A stretch of 64,000 bases of DNA, from the NCBI GenBank assembly GCA_024233935.1, contig JACKOY010000010.1, forward strand, positions 1-64,000, given 5' to 3'. The translations under genes were made by a program, and so were the position numbers. This DNA comes from Spirochaetales bacterium. GTDB taxonomy: Bacteria > Spirochaetota > Leptospiria > Leptospirales > Leptonemataceae. The notes beneath the pieces are model-generated. The model ran no database searches and was not told the DNA's origin. It saw nothing but the letters and a program-made list of their open reading frames with translations. Shown piece by piece: positions 26,396 to 35,646 of the stretch (position 1 is the stretch's first letter; each line of letters opens with the position of its first letter).

Positions 26396-27952
26396 GTGAA
26401 TTTCAAAAAGGCCTTATTTTGGACCGTAACCGTATCGTGTATTCTCGCCGGCACCGGATTCGCCCTGAATCTGCCATCGCGTTTGCTGGCAAACGAAAAC
26501 GATTCGGACGATCGGCGCATCACCATCGATCCGGATGCCGGACCGCGTATTCTGAATACGCTGCTTGAAACACTTCCGGACGGAGAGCCCACCTGTTGCG
26601 AAAGAGAGTGGATCATTCGTATGTTACATTATCATCCGGCGGCGGTGGTGCCCCGGCGCATGTACTTTGCCTCCTGTAACACCGATTCGGCAACGCCCAC
26701 GATGTTCGTATCCCTTTCGCTGGGCGAGAATCGTGTTCACCCCGAGCCGGATCCATCTTCGGGCGCAATTTTGGAAACGGTGTTTGATAGTACGACCGGG
26801 CGTTTTGAAGTGCGGCGTGAACATCGATTTGAGGAGTGCGTCTGGATGGAAGGAATCACCGCCAGCAGTGATTGCTCGACGGTGGCGGCGCTCTGTCGTC
26901 GGAGTCGGGGCGATACGGACTTCGACTTTGATTCTCTGGCGACGCATGCGAATCACGAGTGGATGACCCAGGCGCGTTGCGCCAAACAGGAGATGTGGCT
27001 CTATGAATGGAACAATGGAGATATTACGAGTGCTCCGGAAAAGTTTGTCGTCCACCGGGCGGTGGACACGGAGTGGGAGTACGGAAACAACTACCTGCGC
27101 CTGGCCGAGGATCAAAATACGTACGGCATCGGTGTGAAGGCGCGCGTCTTCGGAGGCGGAGGCTGTCATGAAGCTGACGCATTTTTAGTAATGGACCGAT
27201 CCGATCACCGCTTCACCGGGCGTGGTTACCACTGGGCCTGTGCTTTCGGTCATACGCTATCGAACCGTCCCGTCTTTAATCCCGTGACCGGACAGTACGC
27301 GCTTTTGTGCGGCACGGACGGTTCTCATACGGGCGGACCGCTCGCCGGTTACTACTTTCGCCTGGAAGATCGTCCGGCGCGCGAGTTTTTGCAAACCAGC
27401 TATCAGGGGATTCAGAGCAAGGGCGGTCCTGGCGGTGTGCTCGCGCTACCGGACGGTTCCTACCTCGCTGTGCTTTCGGGCGTGCCGGGCAGCGTGCGAC
27501 CCACGAATTCCATTCCGTTGCGCCCGCCCACGTCCATTGGCATCGCTCGTTTCAGCTCAGAGGGCGCGCCCATGGGGCCGGTCAAATGGGTCGTGTCGAT
27601 GGCGAACACGTATCTTTCCTACCCGCAACTGGCTTCGCTTGGCGGTGGTCGCTTTTTGCTCGGCTACGGAGAAATGAAGCGCCTGAACCTGGCCGCGGAC
27701 AATACCGATGAGAGTTACCGCGCGCCCTGGGAATACTGGGTGGTCGAGATTGATGCGAACGGCGACAAACTCACCCAACCAATGCGCCTGGAAGGAGTCG
27801 GCTGGGGCGAACAAGACGAAATGGTTTCTCTGGGGCCGGGCCGCGTCGGCTGGGCTTACATCCCGAATCCGACTTTGCGGGCCGACAACACGATTCCTCC
27901 TTGCAATTCCCGGGCGCTGCAGTTGAGCGCGTACGTTTCCGCGCGCCCTTGA
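26396..27952 (+). CDS. Secreted protein of unknown function
   Basis: About 518 residues from GTG 26396. This start is chosen because AGGAGG lies ten bases upstream (26381) and because VNFKKALFWTVTVSCILAGTG then begins a clean signal peptide; an in-frame ATG at 26315 would place a non-signal sequence in front. The mature protein is rich in Cys (for example PTCCERE and SDCSTVAALCRR) and has repeated aromatic beta-strand-like segments, compatible with a beta-propeller or other repeat fold, though I cannot count blades with certainty. No catalytic motif is recognised. Followed by a hairpin and convergent genes. Confidence 0.8.
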   Translation: MNFKKALFWTVTVSCILAGTGFALNLPSRLLANENDSDDRRITIDPDAGPRILNTLLETLPDGEPTCCEREWIIRMLHYHPAAVVPRRMYFASCNTDSATPTMFVSLSLGENRVHPEPDPSSGAILETVFDSTTGRFEVRREHRFEECVWMEGITASSDCSTVAALCRRSRGDTDFDFDSLATHANHEWMTQARCAKQEMWLYEWNNGDITSAPEKFVVHRAVDTEWEYGNNYLRLAEDQNTYGIGVKARVFGGGGCHEADAFLVMDRSDHRFTGRGYHWACAFGHTLSNRPVFNPVTGQYALLCGTDGSHTGGPLAGYYFRLEDRPAREFLQTSYQGIQSKGGPGGVLALPDGSYLAVLSGVPGSVRPTNSIPLRPPTSIGIARFSSEGAPMGPVKWVVSMANTYLSYPQLASLGGGRFLLGYGEMKRLNLAADNTDESYRAPWEYWVVEIDANGDKLTQPMRLEGVGWGEQDEMVSLGPGRVGWAYIPNPTLRADNTIPPCNSRALQLSAYVSARP

Positions 27953-27972
27953 AGCGTGCAGCCGAAAGCAGC

Positions 27973-27991
27973 GGGGACCACCCGTGGCCCC
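27973..27991. terminator. Hairpin after the secreted-protein gene
   Basis: GGGG-a-CCAC (27973-27981) pairs with GTGG-CCCC (27984-27991) around a two-base loop with one bulged A. No U-run follows. It lies 21 bases after the plus-strand stop and could end transcription from either side. Confidence 0.35.
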
Positions 27992-28144
27992 TCAGGCCAG
28001 GGCGCGTACGGAAATCTGGTGGTTCTTGAGTTCGTCGTAGATTTCCAGAGTGTGCTCGGGACTCAGGCGCAACTGCACGAAATTGCCCGGCGGCAGCGTG
28101 CCGAACGACAGAGTGCGTTCCCTGGCTGCGCCGCAGCCGTACGG
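27992..28144 (-). CDS. Possible small ORF or gene remnant
   Basis: A 50-codon open frame on the minus strand without an ATG. It reads protein-like: LSFGTLPPGNFVQLRLSPEH, then EIYDELKNHQISVRALA and TGA. A second frame just upstream begins ATG at 28173 (MKLAGLPCTSR). The two joined by one frameshift would make a ~58-residue protein directly downstream of the sensor gene. It may be a decayed or misassembled small gene. Confidence 0.3.
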   Translation of the reverse strand, partial: PYGCGAARERTLSFGTLPPGNFVQLRLSPEHTLEIYDELKNHQISVRALA

Positions 28145-28189
28145 CTAGTACAGGGCAACCCGGCAAGCTTCATCTGCGAGAAGCAGAAC

Positions 28190-31100
28190 TCAGCGCACGT
28201 CGACGACGATCAGCGCAATATCGTCTTCAATTTTCTCCGGACCGCCGGACCATTGCACGATGGTTTGCATGAGAGTATCGGCAAATTTCTCGGGTGTGAA
28301 TTCGCCGTGCTCTTGAATGAAGTCCCGAAATCGGTCGTCGCCAAACATACCCTGATCTGCGTTTCTGGCTTCAATAATCCCGTCGGTGTACATGACCAGG
28401 CGGTCGCCGGTTTCCAATGGCACTTCGGCCGGGCTGTAAGGCGCGCTTGCAAAAATACCGAGAATGCGGCCGCGCGGACGCAGTTCGACCAGGGATTGAT
28501 CGCGCTTTCGATAGAGAAAAACGGGTGGATGTCCCGCGCAACCGAGCAGCAACACGCGCCGTTCCAGATCAATGTAGGCGTAACAGGCCGTCACAAATCC
28601 GTTTCCCGTGTTGCCGAGCAAGACCGAGTTCATACCTGCCAGAAGCTGGTCGGGATGCATGAGCAGGTCCTTTTGAAACCAGAAAGCGATTTTAACTATT
28701 GATACGATCAGGGCCGCCGGGACGCCGTGGCCGGAGACGTCGGCCATGAAAAAGGCGGCGCCGTTACTGTTCGCAAGCACGTCATAGAAGTCACCGCCCA
28801 CGTTTTCCATGGCGCGGTAGCGCACCGCAATATCCAGGCCCGGAACTTCCGGAAGCGAAGGGGGCAGGAGGGATAGTTGAATCTCCCGGGCGAGCTGGAG
28901 TTCGGCACGGATTGCTGCCAGGTGGGATTGCGACTGCGCGGCCTGCCGGAGTTTCAGCATGGTACGGGCCCGGGCAATGAGCTCGCGGGGCTCAAAGGGC
29001 TTGGTTAGATAATCGTTTGCGCCGCTTTCGAGGCCGGCGATCAAATCGCTGATGCGGTTCCGGGCGGTCAGCATGATTACGGGTAGTTCGGTTTCGGAAA
29101 AACTCTCGCGCAGGACTCTGCAGACTTCGTAGCCCGAGAGGCCCGGCATCATGACATCGAGCAGGATCAGGTCAAACTCCTGTTCCGATTCCAGAAGTCG
29201 CAGGGCCTCCCTTCCGTTGTCGGCCGCTATAACCGAGTGTCCTTCGAGCGCCAGATGATTGGAGAGCACCTGTAGATTCACCGGATCGTCGTCCACAATC
29301 AAAGTGCGCACGCCCGTATGCGGGCCGTTACTGTCTTCCGGAGCTTGTTCGGCGGAAGCCGCAGCGACTGCCACGCCGGTCGGGAGTCTCTGTCCTGTTT
29401 CTGATGGACGGCTGCCCGTGGAATCAGCGGGTTTCGAATCGTTCCTCGCGGAGGAGTCTGCAATCAAGAGCGTAAAAAAGAAGCGCGAACCTTCGCCGGC
29501 CCGGGAAAAAACACCGAGCCGGCCGCCGTGCAACTCAACGAGCTTGCGCGTAATGCTCAGGCCGAGTCCGGTGCCACCGTACTCGCGGGCCACAGAGCCG
29601 TCGGCCTGGCTGAAGGCGTCGAAGATAATCTGCTGTCGGTCCGGAGGTATTCCGATTCCCGTATCGGAAACGGTTACTTCTACGTAACGGGGCTCGCTTT
29701 CACCTGGCGTTGCAAGCACGCGGTAGCTCAGGCTTATGGTTCCCTCCTTTGTAAACTTAATGGCGTTGCCGACCAGATTCAACAGGATCTGTTCCAGCCG
29801 GGCTTCGTCGGCCAGAACCAGCGGGATGTTGCCGGGTTCGTGCAGCAGTTTTAGATTTCGGCTCCCAATCAGAGGTTTGCTGAGGGCGAGTACGACATCC
29901 GTCACGGCTGCCAGGTCCACCGCCTGCAGGTTCAGTTGCATATCACCGTGCTGAATGCGCGAGAAATCAAGCAGGTCATTGACCATGCTGGCGAGCCGTC
30001 GGGCGCTTGAGGCGATGAGGTCCAGAGTGGAGCGAGCGGCGCCTTCGATCGGGCCGGCCACACCCAGCAGGAGCGATTCCGTAAGTCCAATGATACCGTT
30101 CAGGGGAGTGCGCAGCTCGTGGGAGGTATTTGCCAGAAACTCGTCTTTCAGTCGATCCAGGCGGCTGAGTTCTTCGTTTCGCTTAGAAAGCTCGCTCTGC
30201 ACGCGTTTTTGCGCGGCTTCGCGTTCCAGGCGCAGCGTATTGATGCGATCTGCAAGACCCAGCGAGAACAAAAGGATCGCGGCGAGCACGCCGCCGTGCA
30301 GCACGTTTTCGGTAAACTCGTTCGACTGCAATATGCCCATTCCCTTCGCGATAAAGATCAAGGCCCCCAGCAGAAACAAAGCCTCGGCCAGCATATAGAA
30401 GCGGGCCGCGCGGTTGCCCTGAAAGAGACTGGCCGTTCCCAAAAGCGAGAGCAGCAGGGTTGCGACGACAAGCAGCGGCTGTACGATTGCGATGCTCGTG
30501 GCGACCAGAACAAACGGACTGATCACCAAATGAATTCCCAGAAGTACCACGAGCACTACCGCGGCGCGATGCAGGCGGGGCAGATGACGGGCGGTTTCCA
30601 GATATTCGAGCGTGAACAAAACCAGAAAGATCATAGACACATCGATTGCAATTGGTTGGGAGATGCGTGCCGCGATCGGCGTGTCGGGGAAAACCAAAAG
30701 GCTCAGGTAACCTTCGTAGCCCGCAAAAAATAACAGGCCCACAGTCAAATAGATTGCAAAGTAGGCGAAGCTGCGATCGCGCAGCACAAAGAACATCGTG
30801 AAATTATACAAACCCATCAGCACAGAACCGCCAACCAGCAGGCTGATGAACACGTTGCGGACCGCGTCGCGTCGCGCCATGGCGGTGGCCTGCCACAGGG
30901 TGAGCGGAACGGGGGCGCTCAACTTGCCTTCGTTCTCAATGCGCATGTAGATTGTGAGGCTCGCATGCGGCTCGACTGTGAGCGGGAACACGAAGCGAGG
31001 ATGATAGAGCGGTCGGCTCGATGCGGGCCGCAGGGCGCCCGTCTGGTAGAGCGGTTCAGGGGAGTTTTCGACGTACAGGTCTACGTAGTCGTGCTGGGGA

Positions 31101-31471
31101 AAGCCCAGTTCCAAAAGCAATTCTTCGGCGCGATCATTCCTGTTTTCCAGGCGGAAGCGAAACCAGTACGCCTTCTGCTCGAAGTCGAACGCGGGCGCCG
31201 CCAGCCGGGAGGCCTGCCAGTCGGGGGACAGACGGGCCTGCTCGAAATCAACGGTGCCGCTCCCGTCTTTGAGAAATTCCATTCGTGAGCTGACCACGTA
31301 GGAGTCCCTGGCTTCGAGCAGAATGCTTTCCAGGGCCAGAAGGCGTTCGGGAACTGCAAGTACGGCCAAAAGGACAATCAATCCGGTCGCCCGTACCACG
31401 CGCGTCTGATGGGCCGGTCGGAAGTCCACAGGGCAGTTACTGGATGACGGCGGAAGACCGGTCAAGCGCAT
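28190..31471 (-). CDS. Hybrid sensor: 7TMR-DISM, histidine kinase, receiver and SpoIIE phosphatase (paralogue 2)
   Basis: 1093 residues with the same order as the 15370 gene: signal segment TGLIVLLAVLAVPERLLALE; DISM extracytoplasmic domain (about 45-200); seven hydrophobic helices (about 205-400); HisKA with ANTSHELRTPLNGIIGLTES; HATPase_c with NLVGNAIKFTKEG and GGTGLGLSIT; receiver with IVDDDPVNLQ, LLDVMMPG and LTKPF; SpoIIE phosphatase with VGGDFYDV, ADVSGHG, YTDGIIEA and EDDIALIVV. All phospho-transfer residues appear intact. The start is uncertain: ATG 31471 gives ~28 residues before the signal segment. Divergent, with 53 bases between starts, from the FAD monooxygenase. Likely targets are STAS-domain anti-sigma antagonists, none of which is in the window. 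Confidence 0.93.
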   Translation of the reverse strand: MRLTGLPPSSSNCPVDFRPAHQTRVVRATGLIVLLAVLAVPERLLALESILLEARDSYVVSSRMEFLKDGSGTVDFEQARLSPDWQASRLAAPAFDFEQKAYWFRFRLENRNDRAEELLLELGFPQHDYVDLYVENSPEPLYQTGALRPASSRPLYHPRFVFPLTVEPHASLTIYMRIENEGKLSAPVPLTLWQATAMARRDAVRNVFISLLVGGSVLMGLYNFTMFFVLRDRSFAYFAIYLTVGLLFFAGYEGYLSLLVFPDTPIAARISQPIAIDVSMIFLVLFTLEYLETARHLPRLHRAAVVLVVLLGIHLVISPFVLVATSIAIVQPLLVVATLLLSLLGTASLFQGNRAARFYMLAEALFLLGALIFIAKGMGILQSNEFTENVLHGGVLAAILLFSLGLADRINTLRLEREAAQKRVQSELSKRNEELSRLDRLKDEFLANTSHELRTPLNGIIGLTESLLLGVAGPIEGAARSTLDLIASSARRLASMVNDLLDFSRIQHGDMQLNLQAVDLAAVTDVVLALSKPLIGSRNLKLLHEPGNIPLVLADEARLEQILLNLVGNAIKFTKEGTISLSYRVLATPGESEPRYVEVTVSDTGIGIPPDRQQIIFDAFSQADGSVAREYGGTGLGLSITRKLVELHGGRLGVFSRAGEGSRFFFTLLIADSSARNDSKPADSTGSRPSETGQRLPTGVAVAAASAEQAPEDSNGPHTGVRTLIVDDDPVNLQVLSNHLALEGHSVIAADNGREALRLLESEQEFDLILLDVMMPGLSGYEVCRVLRESFSETELPVIMLTARNRISDLIAGLESGANDYLTKPFEPRELIARARTMLKLRQAAQSQSHLAAIRAELQLAREIQLSLLPPSLPEVPGLDIAVRYRAMENVGGDFYDVLANSNGAAFFMADVSGHGVPAALIVSIVKIAFWFQKDLLMHPDQLLAGMNSVLLGNTGNGFVTACYAYIDLERRVLLLGCAGHPPVFLYRKRDQSLVELRPRGRILGIFASAPYSPAEVPLETGDRLVMYTDGIIEARNADQGMFGDDRFRDFIQEHGEFTPEKFADTLMQTIVQWSGGPEKIEDDIALIVVDVR

Positions 31472-31524
31472 TGGGTGCTGATCAGCGGGGCGGCGGCACC
31501 GCTTGACAGGGACAGCGAGCGGCG

Positions 31525-33096
31525 GTGCAATCGATCGTGTCCGAAACCGATGTACTGATTGTCGGCGCTGGCCCGACGGGGCTTTGTCTGGCTTCGGAAC
31601 TCGTCGACCAGAACGTAACGGTTCGCATTGTGGACCGCAAGCCCGGCATTACAGATCTTTCCAAAGCGCTCGCGGTGCAGGCCCGAACTCTGGAGCTGTT
31701 CGATCGCATCGGGCTGGCCGGAGAAGCCGTGGCCTCCGGCCACGCGGCCCTGGGACTCGATTTGACCATTCGTGGGCGAACGATTCAGGCAATCGAACTG
31801 GGCGACATTGGTCAGGGAGAAAGTCCGTATCCGTATGTTTTGATTCTGCCGCAGTCCGAAACCGAAAGACTGCTGGAGACCCGTGTTCGAAACGCCGGCC
31901 AGGCGATTGAGTGGCGGACTGAGTTTCAGGCGCTTACCCAGGACGCTTCGGGAGTGACGGCGACTCTTGTTCGGGGCGGGATAAAGGAGACGGTGCGCGC
32001 TCGTTACGTGGTCGGTGCCGATGGCGCTTCGAGCCTGGTGCGCGAGGGTGCCGGCATTGCCTTTCGTGGTGGAACCTACGAACGCAACTTCTATCTGGCG
32101 GACGTTGCCATGGAGGGACCCCTGGACCACGCGCGCATCCATCTGGTGTTGAGCAGGGGTCGGTTTCTGGCCTGCTTCCCCATGCCGGGGCAACGGCGTT
32201 TTCGAGTGCTGGGTTTTGTGCCGCGCGCTCTGGAGTCGGAGGACTCGCTCAACTTCGACCAGGTGCGCGCTATAATTGAAGGAAACGTGGAGCTGGACCT
32301 GCGCCTCACTGACTGTCGCTGGGTTTCGACCTTCCGACTGCACCACCGCATGGCGGCGCGTTTTGCGGTGGGACGCGTGTTTTTGTGTGGTGATGCGGCG
32401 CATATCCACAGTCCGGCCGGCGGTCAGGGCATGAACACCGGCATCCAGGACGCGATCAATCTGGCGTGGAAACTGGGCCTCGTATTGCGAGACGGCGTCC
32501 ACCCGCGCCTGCTCGACACATACGGCCTGGAGCGCATCCCCTTTGCGCGACGTTTGTTGCGACTGACAGACCGCGGCTTTCGTGTCATGACCGGTCGCGG
32601 GCGGCTTTTTGACGTCTTTCGTCTGCATGTCTTACCACGGGTTCTGCCCGTGCTGGCCCGGAGCACGCGCTTACGGCGCTTCGCATTCCGGACTGTTTCA
32701 CAAATCGGCATCCAGTATCGTGACAGCCCGCTTTCGAGAGACGTGCTTCGGCCCAAATCGGGATGCGTGCGGGCCGGGGAGCGATTACCACCGGGGCGGG
32801 TGGTGCGAGACCCGCAGTTGGGGCCGGAAGACCTGTACGCGCTTCTGGATCGGAGCAGGTTTACCGCGCTTGTCTTTGCAGAGCCGGCGCCTTTTGCTAC
32901 GGCCGCTATCGAGAGCCTCTGCCGCCCGATCTTTCTGCCGAACCGGGAAGAGAACAGGTGGCTGGCCGAAAAGCTGGGAGTGCCCGACGGAGTGGCCCTT
33001 GTGCGGCCCGATGCCATGCTCGCCTATCGGGGCCCGGCGGAAGCGCAAGCTCTGGAGTTGTATCTCCAGGAAGTCTCAGGCCCCGGGCCGGGGTGA
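31525..33096 (+). CDS. FAD-dependent aromatic-ring monooxygenase-type protein (PheA/TfdB family)
   Basis: 523 residues from GTG 31525. The N-terminal Rossmann motif is VLIVGAGPTGLCLASEL (about 9-25), with a GADGASSLVR segment and the second FAD motif FLCGDAAHIHSPAGGQGMNT (about 290-310), the DAAH signature of class A flavoprotein monooxygenases. The C-terminal ~150 residues correspond to the thioredoxin-like domain of phenol-hydroxylase relatives, with low conservation. It hydroxylates an aromatic or polyketide-like substrate with NAD(P)H and O2; the substrate is not inferable. Convergent with the RlmN-like gene (12 bases between stops). Confidence 0.88.
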   Translation: MQSIVSETDVLIVGAGPTGLCLASELVDQNVTVRIVDRKPGITDLSKALAVQARTLELFDRIGLAGEAVASGHAALGLDLTIRGRTIQAIELGDIGQGESPYPYVLILPQSETERLLETRVRNAGQAIEWRTEFQALTQDASGVTATLVRGGIKETVRARYVVGADGASSLVREGAGIAFRGGTYERNFYLADVAMEGPLDHARIHLVLSRGRFLACFPMPGQRRFRVLGFVPRALESEDSLNFDQVRAIIEGNVELDLRLTDCRWVSTFRLHHRMAARFAVGRVFLCGDAAHIHSPAGGQGMNTGIQDAINLAWKLGLVLRDGVHPRLLDTYGLERIPFARRLLRLTDRGFRVMTGRGRLFDVFRLHVLPRVLPVLARSTRLRRFAFRTVSQIGIQYRDSPLSRDVLRPKSGCVRAGERLPPGRVVRDPQLGPEDLYALLDRSRFTALVFAEPAPFATAAIESLCRPIFLPNREENRWLAEKLGVPDGVALVRPDAMLAYRGPAEAQALELYLQEVSGPGPG

Positions 33097-33108
33097 GTGC
33101 TTTGAGTT

Positions 33109-34161
33109 TCAGCCCGCGGCGTCAGCGTTACCGGCGGCCAGTTGTCCGCAGGCGCCGGCGATATCGCGGCCCATGTTCCGGCGCACGAACACCGTAAGCC
33201 CGGCCGCCCGCAGGATGTTCTGAAAAGCAAGCACGCTGTCCGGAGACGGACTTTCAAAGGGCGCGCTGCCCTTTACCGGATTCCAGGCAATCAGGTTGAT
33301 GCGGACCGGCAGGCCATCACAAAACTCTGCCAGGCGCTCTGCGTCATGCTGGCGATCATTGACACCGCCCAGTAAAGGAACCTCGAACATGATGCGCGAC
33401 ACGACCCGCGGCGGGTATTTCAGAAGCAGGTTGCGTAGTTCGCCCAAACGATATCGTTCATTGATTGGCATGAGCCGATTGCGTAATTCTTCGTCCGCGG
33501 CCGTAATGGAGATGGCCAGTTTGTAGGCAAGGTCTGCCTCACAGTAGCTTTCAATGGCGGGGAGCACCCCGGCCGTGGAAATCGTAATGTGTCGCGGCGC
33601 AAGCGCCATGCCCCGGGGATCACAAAGCAAATTGGCCGCGGCCAGCACGGCCTCATAGTTATAAAACGGTTCACCCATTCCCATGAAGACCACGTTGCTC
33701 ACGAAATCATCCAGGCCCAACGCACGCAGAGAACGCCGCACGAGCAGGACCTGGATTACGATTTCGGCCGCCGTGAGATTGCGGGAGAAACCCATCGCGC
33801 CAGTGGCGCAGAAGCGGCAGTCCAATACGCATCCGACCTGGCTTGAGACGCAGACCGTCCGGCGTTTGCCGAAGGGCAGATACACGGATTCCACGCGCCG
33901 GCCATCGTGTAGCTGAACAAGAAATTTGAGGCTGCCATCCTCTGATGCACGGCGATCCGCGATAAGCGCGGCGGGCGACCTCTCAATCGCAAACAGTCGT
34001 GTACGAATTGTGGCCGGCAGATGTGCGAAGTCCGCCTCATGCATGAAAGCACCGGCGTACAGTCGTCGAAAGCTTTCCCGTGCCAGCTCCGGCGGGGCCC
34101 CGTACTCTCGATGGAGCGACAGCATTTCCGAGTAAGACTTTCCAATCAGGCCTGTGGGCAC
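33109..34161 (-). CDS. rlmN: Radical SAM rRNA/tRNA adenine C2-methyltransferase (RlmN-like)
   Basis: 350 residues. The radical-SAM cluster motif is C-VLD-C-RF-C (Cys 111, 115, 118), followed by FMGMGEPFYNY and, at the C-terminus, NMGRDIAGACGQL, whose Cys (about 338) is the resolving cysteine of RlmN/Cfr enzymes. Another conserved Cys (the methylated acceptor) lies in the same C-terminal region by family knowledge. It methylates A2503 of 23S rRNA and certain tRNAs. One segment usually read as SLHA is here SITAADEELRNRLMPI, a modest deviation; a second, divergent rlmN paralogue elsewhere is possible. ATG 34161 is the natural start. Confidence 0.93.
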   Translation of the reverse strand: MPTGLIGKSYSEMLSLHREYGAPPELARESFRRLYAGAFMHEADFAHLPATIRTRLFAIERSPAALIADRRASEDGSLKFLVQLHDGRRVESVYLPFGKRRTVCVSSQVGCVLDCRFCATGAMGFSRNLTAAEIVIQVLLVRRSLRALGLDDFVSNVVFMGMGEPFYNYEAVLAAANLLCDPRGMALAPRHITISTAGVLPAIESYCEADLAYKLAISITAADEELRNRLMPINERYRLGELRNLLLKYPPRVVSRIMFEVPLLGGVNDRQHDAERLAEFCDGLPVRINLIAWNPVKGSAPFESPSPDSVLAFQNILRAAGLTVFVRRNMGRDIAGACGQLAAGNADAAG

Positions 34162-34347
34162 CGCGCCAGATCCGATTCAGCACGGTTCCGGTCAACGACT
34201 TGCGCCCGGGGCCGGCCGCCGTCCTGCGACGGAATTGGTCGCAATGGAGAAATTGCTATTTCTGCAGATATCTCTTGCGCTCAAGGCGGGGCCATTTTAG
34301 TGTTAGAGCAACCTGCAGGATTATTTGATGGCTCGCTTCGAACCCAG

Positions 34348-34659
34348 ATGAACCCCGGCCTTTCGTCCCCCAGCCCCGACCGAATGAAGGCGACCGAGGA
34401 GTACCTGTTAGAACCGCTCCGGTGGCCGACCGATCGCTATCTCTTTCTCAGCCGCCAGCGGGACGGCCAGAACCAAAAGGCCCTGATTCGCTTTGAAGAC
34501 GCCAGCCGGGCCGTATTTCGCGTGTTCGAATACAGCGGAACCATGTTTTCGCCCGCCCTGGGGGACTGCCTTGCTCGCTATAACTCGGTCACCGCGGTGC
34601 TCAGCGATGGCTGGGTCGTAGAGTCCGGCGCGCCCGAATCCGCGTCCCGGCCGGTTTGA
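34348..34659 (+). CDS. Small hypothetical protein
   Basis: 103 residues from ATG 34348, or 91 from ATG 34384; neither has a good Shine-Dalgarno. The sequence is protein-like: EEYLLEPLRWPTDRYLFLSR, then ALIRFEDASRAVFRVFEYSG and a hydrophobic-aromatic C-terminal half. No family, signal or membrane helix is recognised. It lies 60 bases upstream of the ABC transporter operon and could belong to the same transcript. Confidence 0.6.
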   Translation: MNPGLSSPSPDRMKATEEYLLEPLRWPTDRYLFLSRQRDGQNQKALIRFEDASRAVFRVFEYSGTMFSPALGDCLARYNSVTAVLSDGWVVESGAPESASRPV

Positions 34660-34719
34660 TCCCTATCGACTGCGCATTCCGACCTTGACCAGAGCGCGCC
34701 GGGGCCGGCTTTTGGTCGC

Positions 34720-35646
34720 GTGGAAGCAATCATCTCCATTAAGGATTTGAACAAGACGTACGCCGGCGGTTTCCAGGCTTTGCGAAACATCAACCTGGAG
34801 ATACGTCGGGGCGAAATTTTCGCCCTGCTGGGCCCGAACGGCGCCGGGAAGACAACCCTGATCAGCATTGTTTGCGGAATTGTGAATCCGGGCAGCGGCC
34901 AGATTACGGCCCGCGGCCACGATATCATTTCGGATTTTCGAGCAGCGCGCGCCCTGATCGGTCTTGTGCCACAGGAACTGGCCACGGATACTTTTGAAAG
35001 TGTTTGGTCCACGGTCAATTTCAGCCGTGGGCTTTTTGGAAAACCGCGCAATCCCGCACACGTGGAAAAAATTCTGCGCGAGTTGTCACTGTGGGATAAG
35101 AAGAACGCAAAACTGATGACGCTTTCTGGCGGCATGAAGCGACGGGTCATGATCGCAAAGGCCCTTTCGCATGAGCCGGAAATTCTGTTTCTGGATGAGC
35201 CGACCGCCGGGGTCGATGTGGAACTGCGAAGGGATATGTGGGAGATGGTCCGGACGCTCCGCGAGGGCGGAGTCACGATCATATTGACAACCCACTACAT
35301 CGAAGAAGCGGAGGAGATGGCCGACCGCATTGGCGTTATCAGTAAAGGTGAACTGATCGTGGTCGAAGAGAAAACGCAGTTGATGCGCAAACTCGGCAAG
35401 AAGCAATTAACCCTGCATCTCCAGAATCGTCTGGAGGCGATTCCGTCCGGGTTGCAGAACGAGCGCCTTGAGTTAACGGAAGACGGAAACCAGCTGGTCT
35501 ATACGTTTGATGTGCAGGCTCAGGAGACCGGTATCGCTGATTTGTTGCGAAAGCTGGCCAGTCATGGAATTGATTTTAAGGATCTCCACAGTTCGGAAAG
35601 TTCGCTCGAGGAAATCTTTGTGAGTCTGGTGAGGTCCCGGCCATGA
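34720..35646 (+). CDS. ABC-2 type exporter ATP-binding subunit (YadG-like)
   Basis: 308 residues from GTG 34720. All nucleotide-binding motifs are present: Walker A GPNGAGKTTL (about 45-54), Q-loop PQE, signature LSGGMKRRV, Walker B EILFLDEPTAG and H-loop TTHYIEEAEEMADR. A ~70-residue C-terminal extension ending in SSLEEIFVSLV is typical of YadG-type subunits. It energises export through the permease encoded next, whose ATG overlaps the stop by four bases (ATGA). Substrate not inferable. Confidence 0.95.
   Translation: MEAIISIKDLNKTYAGGFQALRNINLEIRRGEIFALLGPNGAGKTTLISIVCGIVNPGSGQITARGHDIISDFRAARALIGLVPQELATDTFESVWSTVNFSRGLFGKPRNPAHVEKILRELSLWDKKNAKLMTLSGGMKRRVMIAKALSHEPEILFLDEPTAGVDVELRRDMWEMVRTLREGGVTIILTTHYIEEAEEMADRIGVISKGELIVVEEKTQLMRKLGKKQLTLHLQNRLEAIPSGLQNERLELTEDGNQLVYTFDVQAQETGIADLLRKLASHGIDFKDLHSSESSLEEIFVSLVRSRP

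Noticed and set aside
31462..32628. 388-codon minus-strand ORF
   Set aside because: Antisense to the FAD monooxygenase; no family features and Ser/Gln/Arg-biased composition.
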